The notes beneath the pieces were generated by a model, which was not told the origin of the DNA, ran no database searches, and worked only from the letters and a program-made list of their open reading frames with translations. A DNA stretch of 64,000 nt from Sphingobium lactosutens (GTDB lineage: Bacteria > Pseudomonadota > Alphaproteobacteria > Sphingomonadales > Sphingomonadaceae). The stretch is taken from positions 1 through 64,000 of the forward strand of contig NZ_QJQX01000083.1 of the NCBI RefSeq assembly GCF_013393185.1, written 5' to 3'. Numbering within the stretch: position 1 is the first letter of the stretch; every line of letters starts with the position of its first letter. A program made the translations under genes and the position numbers. Positions 53,897-62,458 of this stretch are shown here, in pieces.

Positions 53897-55536
53897 CCAA
53901 CGCCCGCCGCGCGCTGCGCGCCGCCGCGATCGCCGCCTGCACCCTGCTGGGTCCGGGCGCCTTCGCCAAGCCGGTGAACGCGCCGCAGCCCAAGCCCACG
54001 AACATGATCTTCGTGCTGGTGGACGATCTGCGTTACGACGCGATGGGCTTCCTGACGCCGGGCCTCCAGACGCCCAATATCGACCGGCTGGCCAAGGACG
54101 GCGTCTATTTCCCCAATGCCGTCGTCACCTCCTCGCTTTGCTCGCCCAGCCGCGCGACCATCCTGACCGGCCAGACCGCGCGCAACCATGGCGTGGTGGA
54201 CAATAATAACAGTTCGGAGGAAGGGCTGACCTTCTTCCCCAAATATCTGCAACAGGCAGGCTATCAGACCGGCTTCTTCGGCAAATGGCATATGGGTTTC
54301 GACACTGACGCCCCGCGCCCCGGCTTCGACCGCTGGGTCAGCTTCAAGGGGCAAGGCACCTATTTCCCGACCGAGCAATTGTCGCCCGAGAAGGTCGCGG
54401 CGGGCGAGCGGCAGATGCTTAACGTCGATGGCGCGCACGTCAAACGCACCGGCTATATCACTGACGAACTGACCGATTATGCGATGGACTGGCTGGAAAA
54501 GGGCCGCGATCAGTCCAAGCCCTTCTTCCTCTATCTGAGCCACAAGGCGGTCCATAGCGACCCGCTGCCGCCCGATCGCTACAAGGCGCAATATAGCGAC
54601 CTTCGGATCAAGCTGCCCGCCAGCATGGCGGACACGCCGGAAAATAATGCGGGCAAGCCGCTCTGGGTCCGTAACCAGCGCAATAGCTGGCACGGCGCCG
54701 ACTTCCCCTATCATACGAACAATCCCATGACGGAACAGGTGCGCGACTATTATCGCACCCTGTCCCCCGTGGATGAGAGCCTGGGTCGCATCCTGGCGTA
54801 TCTGAAGAAGAACCATCTCGATAAAAATACGATGGTCGTCTTCTATTCCGACAATGGCTTCCTGATCGGGGAACATGGGCTGATCGACAAACGCAACGCC
54901 TATGAACCTTCGGTCCGCGTGCCGATGATCGTCTGGGCGCCCGGCATGGTGCCAAAAGGCGTGACCAACCCAGCGGTCGTGCGCAATCTCGATCTGGCGC
55001 CGACCTTCCTCGATATCGCCCATATCGCCAAGCCCGCCCAGATGGAGGGCAAGAGCTTCCTGCCCGTCGCCGAGGGCAAGATCGACGAAAAGACCTGGAA
55101 CCCCGGCGATTTCGTCTATGAATATTATTGGGAATGGAGTTTCCCGCAGACGCCCACCACCTTCGCGATCGAGCGCGATCGGGTGAAATATATCCAATAT
55201 CATGGCGTCTGGGATCTGGAGGAATTGTACGACCTCAAGACCGATCCGGACGAGATGCACAATCTGATCGAAGATCCCAAATGGCTGGATACCAAGATCA
55301 CCCTGCGAAAGGCATTATTCGACCAGCTGGCCAATAACAAGGGCGCGCATGTCGTCCCCTACACTCGCAAGACCAGTTCCGGCCTCGTCAACCGCAATAT
55401 CGACGGCCCGCATGCCGCCGACTTCCCGGCCGACTGGTATGTGCAGCCCAACCTGCCGACCAAGATGAACGACCTGTTCGCCGACAGCCCCGCCAAGGCG
55501 AAGGCGGACGCCGAAGGCAAAAGCTACCACCCCTGA
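53893..55536 (+). CDS. secreted sulfatase (CSPSR type)
   Basis: 547 residues. Signal peptide through GPGAFAKP. The formylglycine motif is canonical, C83-S-P-S-R-A-T-I-L-T-G-Q. Metal and active-site motifs are IFVLVDDLRYDAMG, GFFGKWHMGFD and VFYSDNGFLIGEHG. The DLAPTFLDIA and LYDLKTDPDEMHNLI segments are typical of iduronate-2-sulfatase/choline-sulfatase-like S1 enzymes. The start overlaps the FGE-like ORF stop. It likely desulfates a glycan in the periplasm. Confidence 0.92.
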   Translation: MTNARRALRAAAIAACTLLGPGAFAKPVNAPQPKPTNMIFVLVDDLRYDAMGFLTPGLQTPNIDRLAKDGVYFPNAVVTSSLCSPSRATILTGQTARNHGVVDNNNSSEEGLTFFPKYLQQAGYQTGFFGKWHMGFDTDAPRPGFDRWVSFKGQGTYFPTEQLSPEKVAAGERQMLNVDGAHVKRTGYITDELTDYAMDWLEKGRDQSKPFFLYLSHKAVHSDPLPPDRYKAQYSDLRIKLPASMADTPENNAGKPLWVRNQRNSWHGADFPYHTNNPMTEQVRDYYRTLSPVDESLGRILAYLKKNHLDKNTMVVFYSDNGFLIGEHGLIDKRNAYEPSVRVPMIVWAPGMVPKGVTNPAVVRNLDLAPTFLDIAHIAKPAQMEGKSFLPVAEGKIDEKTWNPGDFVYEYYWEWSFPQTPTTFAIERDRVKYIQYHGVWDLEELYDLKTDPDEMHNLIEDPKWLDTKITLRKALFDQLANNKGAHVVPYTRKTSSGLVNRNIDGPHAADFPADWYVQPNLPTKMNDLFADSPAKAKADAEGKSYHP

Positions 55537-55570
55537 TCCAGCCTGCAGCCCGCACTGAAAGTTCGCGTCG

Positions 55571-56827
55571 ATGACCGCATCCCCTTCGCCGGAAACCACC
55601 CGCCCCGCCGTGTCGCTGGGCTTCGTCGCCATCTATGTGCTGGCGCAGTTCGGCATCTGGATCGCCTTGCTGACGCCCGTGGTGATGACGCTGGCGCTGC
55701 GCGTCGGCGACATTGCGAGCGAGGCGGAAAAGGGCCGCTGGCTGGGTATCATTCTGGCGATCGGCGGCTTCGTAGCGCTGGTGGCCACACCGATTTGCGG
55801 CGCCCTGTCGGATCGCACGCGTAGCCGCTTCGGCCGCCGCCGCCCCTGGCTTCTAGGGGGGCTTGCAGTCGCCGGCGCGGGTCTGCTGCTGCTCGGCCTC
55901 GCACCCAATCTGCTGCTGCTGGGCGTGGGCTGGGTCATCTGTCAGGCCGGCTTCAACGCGATGCAGGCAGGCTGCCTGCCAATTCTGCCCGACGTCATCC
56001 CCGTCCGCTGGCAGGGCCGCGTTGCGGGCATGCTGGGCATGACGTCGACCATGGGCACCTTCGCGGGCAGCTGGATCACCCAATATACGCAGGGGTCGTC
56101 GCTGCTGATGTTCCTTGCTCCCTTCGCCATCACCTTGGCCAGTATCACCACCCTCTGTCTTATCCTGCCCGATCGGCCGGCCGACGGCAGCGATGATCGC
56201 CGCCTCGGGCCGATCGCGATGTTGCACGCGATCGGCGCGCCGTTTCGCGACTGGGATTTTAGCTGGGCCTTCGGCAGCCGCTTCCTCATCATGATGGCCT
56301 GGTCGTTCCTGCTGACCTACCAGCTCTTCTTCCTGACCGACCAACTGTCACTGGAGAAGGCGGAAGCAACGCAGGTGATGGTGAAGTCGATGGCGATCAT
56401 CGCCACCGCGACCATCGCCATATCGCTGGTCGGCGGCTTCATCACCGACTGGACTGGCCGTCGCAAACCGCTGGTCTTCCTCGCCGCCGCGCTGGAGGGC
56501 GCCGGCTTCCTGACGATCGCGATGGCGCCGTCCGTGTCGCAATTCCTGGTCGGCGTGGCCATGGCGGGGATCGGCAAGGGCCTTTATTTCGCGGTGGACC
56601 TGGCCCTGCTCGCCGCCATCCTGCCCCGGCCAGAGGACAGCGCCAAGGATATGGGTGTGTTCCAGATCGCCAACAGCCTGCCCCAGTCCCTGGCACCTGC
56701 TATTGCCCCGATCGTCCTGGCGATCGGCAGCGCGCGCGGCAACGATTACGCCGTGCTGTACGTGGTCGGCTGCGGCTTCGCACTGCTGGGCGCGATAACC
56801 ATCTGCCCGGTAAAGCGATCAAAGTGA
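55571..56827 (+). CDS. MFS transporter (sugar/oligosaccharide type)
   Basis: 418 residues, twelve membrane segments. Motif A is GALSDRTRSRFGRRRPWLLG, which resembles maltose/sucrose-type and glycoside-cation symporter-like carriers. WITQYTQGSSLLMF and GGFITDWTGRRKPLVF are also seen. Last gene of the glycan locus, 34 bp after the sulfatase, so it likely brings the released sugar through the inner membrane (inference). Confidence 0.88.
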   Translation: MTASPSPETTRPAVSLGFVAIYVLAQFGIWIALLTPVVMTLALRVGDIASEAEKGRWLGIILAIGGFVALVATPICGALSDRTRSRFGRRRPWLLGGLAVAGAGLLLLGLAPNLLLLGVGWVICQAGFNAMQAGCLPILPDVIPVRWQGRVAGMLGMTSTMGTFAGSWITQYTQGSSLLMFLAPFAITLASITTLCLILPDRPADGSDDRRLGPIAMLHAIGAPFRDWDFSWAFGSRFLIMMAWSFLLTYQLFFLTDQLSLEKAEATQVMVKSMAIIATATIAISLVGGFITDWTGRRKPLVFLAAALEGAGFLTIAMAPSVSQFLVGVAMAGIGKGLYFAVDLALLAAILPRPEDSAKDMGVFQIANSLPQSLAPAIAPIVLAIGSARGNDYAVLYVVGCGFALLGAITICPVKRSK

Positions 56828-57245
56828 GATGCAACTCGTCAGAACCTCTGAGGGACTGTGAAGCCACGTGCTGGAGTAGGTCGCTTTTTGTTGCATCAGG
56901 TCTTCAATCGGAAAGGGGCAGCCATCCCAATGGTATCACGGATCGATTCCTGGACCGAGATCGACGAAGTGGAAAGGGTATCAGCCCTCTACAAATGCGC
57001 TGCCGCGAATAAAATGCAATTGCGTTAGCTAGACAACATATCGACGTCTTCTTCTGCGAATGTCGGCTTTTGAGCATATGAAATGATCGAGGGAACGACC
57101 AAAAGTGGTGCCGAGTGGCTATTCCGACGTCGACCCTAACCAGACGCCCCGCGGCCAATTTTCGCTCCCCAAGTGCAGACTGTCAGCTATTCCGGCGGCT
57201 GTCGACCAGTTCAAGGCATCGGGCCGCACGCGTGGAAGCCCCCCT
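56828..57245. other. intergenic region after the glycan locus
   Basis: About 420 bp, less GC-rich than the operon. The only coding-like stretch is a 32-codon frame from ATG 56930 (starts MVSRIDSWTEIDEVER) that could be the tail of a lost gene. No family is recognised and no insertion-sequence ends were found. Confidence 0.4.
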
Positions 57246-57476
57246 CTATCGTGGGAATGCCATGTCCAAACCAAGCATCCTGGCAAGCATGAAGGTGACA
57301 AACAGCAGGCCTAGGAGCGATAGCAATAAGATCGCGGTTATCTTTCCAACAGCTCTTAGCACCTCTCCCTTCTGTATCTTTTTATCCTGATCATAATGCC
57401 ACTTGACGGCGAAGAACATCCCTGCGCCGAATGCCATAATCTTGAACATTATGAAAACAACAGGAACCCAATCCAT
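57246..57476 (-). CDS. small predicted membrane protein, unknown
   Basis: 76 residues with two hydrophobic stretches, VVFIMFKIMAFGAGMFFAV (about 6-24) and ITAILLLSLLGLLFVTFMLA (about 46-65), separated by a charged loop WHYDQDKKIQKGE. This pattern looks like a real two-helix protein rather than a chance frame. The ribosome site is poor, and M10 or M14 could be the start. No function can be given. Confidence 0.5.
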   Translation of the reverse strand: MDWVPVVFIMFKIMAFGAGMFFAVKWHYDQDKKIQKGEVLRAVGKITAILLLSLLGLLFVTFMLARMLGLDMAFPR

Positions 57477-57804
57477 TAACTTTAAAAGCCCTGTTCAATA
57501 ATAAAATAGATCTATTAAGACTATCATCACAGCTCGAAATTATCTAACCATATACCAAGAAAGCGGCGATGAACATTGGACATAATGTCCGCCTCCAATA
57601 AGGATTCTAGCGATGCTATGGACCCCGCTCATAGGGGTTTGAGTGGCGCTAGGCGATCCTCCACCAACGCTGTTCCGTTGTCGTGGGAAGGCATTAGCAA
57701 CCGTGGCAGTTAGGCGCAGTGACCAGATGCACCAAGGCCCGATCTTGCCATAAGCCACAGTTTAGCGTGCTTAGCGGAGGCGACAGTTAAGTCCCTGTTG
57801 GCGC
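57477..57804. other. intergenic region without a recognised gene
   Basis: About 330 bp. A minus-strand frame at 57540-57758 has no ribosome site or family pattern. A short ACCCC/GGGGT hairpin near 57620 is too weak to call a terminator. Confidence 0.4.
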
Positions 57805-58131
57805 CTACCGATGTCGATCCTTATCGGCCGCTATCCTGAAGCCCATGGCTATGTTGTGGCCATGGTCACGAGGCACTTCAATCTTAAGCCCATCCCCATC
57901 CTGGCTCCAGTTGAGGTCACGTTGACGACCGAGCAGATGGGCTGATTTCACCTTCTCCGCCTTTTTACCCGCAAAGCTCCGAATAGTGAGGATGGTGCCG
58001 GCATCAGGCGCTACAAGGCAAAAGGCGTAGACGGCTCCGTCACGCCCCTGCGTAAAGCGGAAATCCCGCTGGTCGAACGAGACCGCATGTTGACGTTCGC
58101 CCAGCGCGCCCTTTCTCCAGATATCGATGCT
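57805..58131 (-). pseudogene. alpha-L-fucosidase (GH29) C-terminal remnant
   Basis: The minus strand reads in one frame for about 109 codons up to a TAG at 57805. Segments are AVSFDQRDFRFTQGRDGAVY, AFCLVAPDAGTILTIRSFAG, VKSAHLLGRQRDLNWSQDGD and GLKIEVPRDHGHNIAMGFRI. This order matches the C-terminal beta-sandwich of family 29 alpha-L-fucosidases ('DxRFTxxxDGxxYA', 'LLG', 'DGLxVxxP'). A stop codon (TGA, 58132-58134) closes the frame upstream and no catalytic domain is present. It is probably a leftover of the glycan locus. Confidence 0.65.
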
Positions 58132-58301
58132 TCATTCTCGGCCCGGCGGCACGAGATGAGCGGATGAAATCTATCGTTAAGGGCGTCACTTCCGAATTCG
58201 ATGCGGTAGGCGTCAAGGCCCATGCCTTTTCGTCACCACATATTGCTCACCACGCGAACTGCCCAGAGGCCCACCAATGGATGGTACATAGGGCGGAGGC
58301 A

Positions 58302-59099
58302 TCATCTGAACAAAGGAAGCGTGTCCTGCCCGCCCGTGCCGGAACGGCTGCGTCGAGCATCCCCCCCATCTCGGGCAAACAGACTATCGACATGCCCGAG
58401 ATAATGAGGGTTGAACATGCCCATTTTCGCCAACGCTCCAAGGTCGACAATTTCGAGCGAGCGATGGCGCCAATAGAGCAGCCCGGTCGATCGGAGCAAA
58501 TTGATGCTGCGGTTAACCTGCACCAAGCTCAGACCCGTGCAATCAGCGATATCGCGTTGGGCCATTGGAAAGTCGACCGCCCGCTTCTCCTTCGCGCTTT
58601 CGAGCAAAAGCGCGCGCACATAGAGTTCACAGATCAGATGAGCGATCCGCTGTGTGGCACCGAAGCGGCCAATAACGGATATCCATTGGCGCTGGATGGC
58701 CTGCACCATGCTCAAATCCCATCTTAACGCCCTTTCCATTCCAGGAAATTGCGTCACTGCCGCCATGAAATCGGGATAGGGGAGTTGCGCGAAAACGACC
58801 GGTGAGATGGAGCAGGCGGAATGATCCTGATAGGCGTGCGCGGTATCATGCCCCATTATATCGCCGGGCATCAGTATCTGGACGATCTGCCGCGTCCCAT
58901 TTTCAAATTGATGATAGCGGCAGGCCCAGCCATCCAGGATAATCCTCACATAGGAAGCCGGATCGCCATCGACATAAATATCCTGCCGCGCCTTAACGTG
59001 GCGCAACTGACGTTGCACCACATCCGCCAGCGATTGCGCCTCTTCAGCAGAGACCCCCAGCTTCCACCCCAACTTCCTGACAAACCCATCCAGCACCAC
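58302..59099 (-). CDS. Crp/Fnr family transcriptional regulator
   Basis: 265 residues. The cyclic-nucleotide-binding-like domain has QDIYVDGDPASYVRIILDGWACRYH and the phosphate-binding-cassette region QILMPGDIMGHD. The C-terminal winged HTH is MAQRDIADCTGLSLVQVNRSI. There is no N-terminal Cys cluster, so it is not an oxygen-sensing FNR proper. A TTGAC-N4-ATCAA site upstream suggests autoregulation. The last residues (GDARRSRSGTGGQDTLPLFR) look poorly conserved. Confidence 0.9.
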   Translation of the reverse strand: MVLDGFVRKLGWKLGVSAEEAQSLADVVQRQLRHVKARQDIYVDGDPASYVRIILDGWACRYHQFENGTRQIVQILMPGDIMGHDTAHAYQDHSACSISPVVFAQLPYPDFMAAVTQFPGMERALRWDLSMVQAIQRQWISVIGRFGATQRIAHLICELYVRALLLESAKEKRAVDFPMAQRDIADCTGLSLVQVNRSINLLRSTGLLYWRHRSLEIVDLGALAKMGMFNPHYLGHVDSLFARDGGDARRSRSGTGGQDTLPLFR

Positions 59100-59261
59100 A
59101 AACCTCCACGGCCTGACTCGCGCCAGACTCGGGCCGTCGGAGAGTTTTAATCGATAAATTCAACAAAGTATCTACACCATTAGGGATAGCCCGCATCCCT
59201 AATAGAGAAAAAGCCAGAACGCCCTATACTGGCAGAGAATATATTCTCGTGACGTGCGAAA

Positions 59262-59275
59262 TTGACTTAAATCAA
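59262..59275. promoter_or_regulatory. Fnr/Crp-type box
   Basis: TTGACTTAAATCAA differs from the Fnr consensus TTGAT-N4-ATCAA by one base. It lies 163 bp before the Crp/Fnr-family gene start and just downstream of the pectate-lyase-fold gene's stop. Confidence 0.5.
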
Positions 59276-59322
59276 TATATCGATCGGTATGATTATCATT
59301 ATCAAAATCGAATCGTTGCCGA

Positions 59323-61359
59323 TCAAAACATGGGCCGACCGCAGTTATAGGCAGGAATAACGCCAGTCCCCTTTCCGACCATATTATCGTAACGAACGTG
59401 GTCCTGCGCCAGCGCGTTCAGATATTCCTCGATATTGGGATAGCCGTCTCCATCGCGATCGTCATTCGCATCCCAGACATGGGGATTGCTGTTCCTGAAC
59501 TTCTTTTCCCAATCGTCCGGCATACCGTCATTGTCACTGTCCAGTTTGGCCGCACGCTGCGTAAGTCGCGCCCAGCCCCCCGCTTCGGAAACCGTCGATG
59601 GCCAGTTCTGGTCGAACAGATAGGGAGCGGTATCGCATGTCCGAACATCGTCGATATACATGGCATCCACATTGTCCCGGCACGCACCATAAAGACATTG
59701 GTTCGCGCCAGCGAAGGTCATGACGTCACGAAAGGCTTGTTGCGCCGACGTGACCCGCGCGACGTCGAAGGAAGGCGTGGCGAGGCCCGGCATCAGGGCA
59801 TAGGTGATGTTCTGCACCACGGTCAGCCCGAAATGGCTGCAATCCTGAATGCCGGCAATGGTGAGGCCGCACACCGAATTGGCGCTGACATGGGCGATAT
59901 AGCCCGCGCTATTCTGGAATGAGTCCGTCGTCGTCGAACCGAACTGCCCTGCAATGCGCGTCCGCGGCGTCACATTCCCCTTAGAGAAAATATTGAAGCC
60001 AAAGGCGTAGCGGCTCGCATTGGCATAAAGGCCGATCAGATAATTGCCATCCGAGGCATTATATTTGGGGCCACGCAGATAGACGTTGTTGAGGTAATTT
60101 GCATAGACGCTGCCGAACTGGTTCGAAACCAGCCCTGCCTCGGCAATGAAGTTGTAGAGGACGTTGTTGACCACGTCGAACTGCCCCTTCGCACCTGCCA
60201 TCGCCGGATTGGAACCCGCGGCAATATTGATTCCACGCTGCTCCCCATGCTGCGAAAGATTATGCGCAATGGTCACACGGGTAGCAGGCTTCAGGAAGAA
60301 CGTCTTGCAGTGCAGGGACGAAGTATGTCCGGCGTTGCGGCAGATATTCGGTCCAATGATCGACCATTGCACGGTGCAATCGGTACAGGCCATGTCCAGA
60401 CTTTCGTCGGTCCCGAACATCGTCGACACATGATCGAGTATCTGGTTGTTGGTGCCCGACATTCTGATCGGATCGCCATTCTGGGATTCACGGCCTAGAT
60501 GGGGGCCGGTGCGCGTCCGCACATGGCGCAAGATCATATGATTTCCGCCGCGACGCGTATCGATCAGCGAATCCACCGGATTATATTTCTGCCCCAGCCG
60601 AAACTCGATCCCGCCGGGCGATGTCTGGCCGGCGATATAGATTTTGGGCTGAGTGATGAAAGCCGGCGATTGCAGAATGATGGCGCCGGCTACATCGAAC
60701 ACGCAATAGCGCGGACGATCGGCTGGAATAATATAGGGATTCGTGATTGGTAGCGCCAGAGCACATTCGCGATAGCTGATCTTGCCATCTGCAGGATCAG
60801 CGACATCTTCGCGGGTATTGATCTTATATACGACCGCATCCGGACTGCGCACGCTGCTATTCTTGCCAAAGCCGGTTGCGGTGGGAAATGCCAGCGGATG
60901 CAGCGCGCGGTCAGGAATGTCTCCGTCATCGGGATTGGCGAAGGCAGCGGCAGTACCCGTTGCCGCAGCTGCTACAGACACAGTAGGAACCATCAGTCCC
61001 CGCGTCGAAACGAGCGCAGGCGCAGGCGCCACGGATGAAAGATGGGTGGCAGCTCCTGCATTCTCCACCAGGGCCGCTTCCTTGACCCAGCCATCCGCGC
61101 CCTGGGCGAAATCAACTCGCCACCAGCGCTCACCATTTCGAGACAAAGGGCCGTCCACAATGTCCCCGTCTGCCGAGGCTGACTGGATCCCGGCGCCGGT
61201 CCTGAGATCGCTCTCCATCAACCAGAAGTTAGTGGTGAGTTTCACTTTCGCGCCGATGTCGATCGCCCCCGCACGAACCCCGACCGCGGTCGCGACTAGA
61301 ACTGCAATCGTGACAGTCAAGAATATGAGCTTCGCTTTTGAACTTGCAGAACCCCACAT
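59323..61359 (-). CDS. exported pectate-lyase-fold protein with SH3 and Ca-binding ends
   Basis: 678 residues. N-terminal signal/anchor (about 10-30); an SH3-like domain (about 37-98: GAKVKLTTNFWLM to GADGWVKEAALVEN). Then a right-handed beta-helix with pectate-lyase features (GQTSPGGIEFRL, HMILRHVRTRTGPHLG, ILDHVSTMFGTDESLDM, VVNNVLYNFIAEAG). Near the C-terminus, DSDNDGMPDDWEKKF and DANDDRDGDGYPNIEEYLN are calcium-binding repeats. It is probably a polysaccharide lyase or binding protein of the cell surface. It faces an exopolysaccharide-type kinase gene, so it may trim an own polymer (inference). Confidence 0.85.
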   Translation of the reverse strand: MWGSASSKAKLIFLTVTIAVLVATAVGVRAGAIDIGAKVKLTTNFWLMESDLRTGAGIQSASADGDIVDGPLSRNGERWWRVDFAQGADGWVKEAALVENAGAATHLSSVAPAPALVSTRGLMVPTVSVAAAATGTAAAFANPDDGDIPDRALHPLAFPTATGFGKNSSVRSPDAVVYKINTREDVADPADGKISYRECALALPITNPYIIPADRPRYCVFDVAGAIILQSPAFITQPKIYIAGQTSPGGIEFRLGQKYNPVDSLIDTRRGGNHMILRHVRTRTGPHLGRESQNGDPIRMSGTNNQILDHVSTMFGTDESLDMACTDCTVQWSIIGPNICRNAGHTSSLHCKTFFLKPATRVTIAHNLSQHGEQRGINIAAGSNPAMAGAKGQFDVVNNVLYNFIAEAGLVSNQFGSVYANYLNNVYLRGPKYNASDGNYLIGLYANASRYAFGFNIFSKGNVTPRTRIAGQFGSTTTDSFQNSAGYIAHVSANSVCGLTIAGIQDCSHFGLTVVQNITYALMPGLATPSFDVARVTSAQQAFRDVMTFAGANQCLYGACRDNVDAMYIDDVRTCDTAPYLFDQNWPSTVSEAGGWARLTQRAAKLDSDNDGMPDDWEKKFRNSNPHVWDANDDRDGDGYPNIEEYLNALAQDHVRYDNMVGKGTGVIPAYNCGRPMF

Positions 61360-61478
61360 TTATTTTCGCCCCCCGGATTTTTTTCGAAAGGCAATATTCC
61401 AGCCTGACCCAGAATTATTTTCTGGATCATAGAATTTTCATTGCCCTTTAAAATTCACCCCTTGAAGGCGCAAACCAA

Positions 61479-61512
61479 AAAACCGCACCCGAAATGAACC
61501 CGGCGCGGTTTT
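61479..61512 (-). terminator. Rho-independent-type terminator, minus strand
   Basis: Arms AAAACCGC and GCGGTTTT. On the minus strand the stem is followed by TTTTTT, so it would end transcripts coming from the LuxR/BY-kinase side before the pectate-lyase-fold gene. Confidence 0.65.
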
Positions 61513-61588
61513 ATCTCCTGCGAAATTGCAATCAAGTTAACTCATCGCATATTTTCAGTCGATTTGCCTCATAATTTCATTATTACAC

Positions 61589-61632
61589 AAATATATTGTC
61601 CGAAAGAACATGTTCTTTCGGACAATATATTT
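61589..61632. repeat. perfect 44-bp palindrome
   Basis: Both 22-bp arms pair without a mismatch around the dinucleotide centre at 61610/61611. The inner part is TCCGAAAGAACA with its mirror TGTTCTTTCGGA; the outer parts are AT-rich (AAATATATTG / CAATATATTT). It lies 38 bp after the LuxR gene stop. It could be an operator for a dimeric protein, a cruciform or an RNA stem. Confidence 0.95.
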
Positions 61633-61669
61633 TATTCTTAGTTAGCCAATGTATTATGAATCAGAATAT

Positions 61670-62458
61670 TCAAAGCAAATTACTCGCAATCGCGACCACC
61701 TGGGTTCGATTACTCGCACCGAGTCGGCGCATGAGTTCCTTTACATGTGCCTTCACCGTCCGCTCGCTGATCACCAGCCTGCCTGCGATCTCTCGATTGG
61801 TCATCCCACGGGCAACGCCTTCAAGCACTTCGCGCTGGCGCTGGGTAAGCCGCTCATCATGGGTGAGCAAGCCGACGGTCGATGCCGCCGGCGGTCCCAG
61901 CCCAGGTCCCGCCAGCACGGAACGGGGATAAATGATGCACCCGCGCCCTACGATGCAGATCGCATCCTTGGTCAGTTCGAACGACATTTCACTATTGAGA
62001 TATCCATCGATACCCAGTCGCAACGCGGCACCGGCATGGTCCGTATCCGTATGCGTCGTGAGGATCAGGATACGCCCGCCGGGCGCTGCGACTTGCAGCG
62101 GATCGATCATCGTCGACAGGCTGGCCTGATCGAATGCATCAGAAGCGAGATTGAGCAATACCGCATTGATGACACGACGGTCCCGCAAGATCGTGGTCGC
62201 TTCCCACACGCTGGCGGCAGCTGTCACTGACCGGATTTCAGGCGTATCCTGAAGCGCAGCCAGCAGACAATCACGTGTGAGCGAACGGGGGTCAATCACA
62301 AGCAGGTGCAACTCGCGGAACGTATCACGCCCCGCAGTCCCCAACCCTCCCTCAATAGCTATCAGATCAGGGGGCAACGGCCTGCCCTTTCTAGAAAAAC
62401 GGTTGCCTGCCCACCGCTGCCGGGTGGGTCGGGTTATTGCTTCAATCCTACCCCGCAC
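61670..62458 (-). CDS. LuxR-type response regulator with degenerate receiver
   Basis: 262 residues if started at GTG 62458, which overlaps the upstream kinase by 11 bp. A shorter start near the receiver (about residue 50) would fit normal length (about 213) better. The receiver-like domain has HLLVIDPRSLTRDCLLAAL, but the phospho-acceptor position in AVLLNLASD is Asn103, not Asp. The C-terminal HTH is LTQRQREVLEGVARGMTNRE, then ERTVKAHVKELMRRL. It probably works without phosphorylation. It follows the polysaccharide kinase gene and may control polymer production. Confidence 0.85.
   Translation of the reverse strand: MRGRIEAITRPTRQRWAGNRFSRKGRPLPPDLIAIEGGLGTAGRDTFRELHLLVIDPRSLTRDCLLAALQDTPEIRSVTAAASVWEATTILRDRRVINAVLLNLASDAFDQASLSTMIDPLQVAAPGGRILILTTHTDTDHAGAALRLGIDGYLNSEMSFELTKDAICIVGRGCIIYPRSVLAGPGLGPPAASTVGLLTHDERLTQRQREVLEGVARGMTNREIAGRLVISERTVKAHVKELMRRLGASNRTQVVAIASNLL

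Noticed and set aside
53815-55260. Minus-strand frame of about 480 codons opposite the CSPSR sulfatase
   Set aside because: Purely antisense to a sulfatase with complete motifs; no ribosome site.
56880-57030. Possible insertion-sequence end (GTTGCA near 56890)
   Set aside because: No matching inverted end, target duplication or transposase fragment found nearby.
57540-57758. 72-codon minus-strand frame
   Set aside because: No start signal, no hydrophobic or domain pattern; listed only as intergenic.
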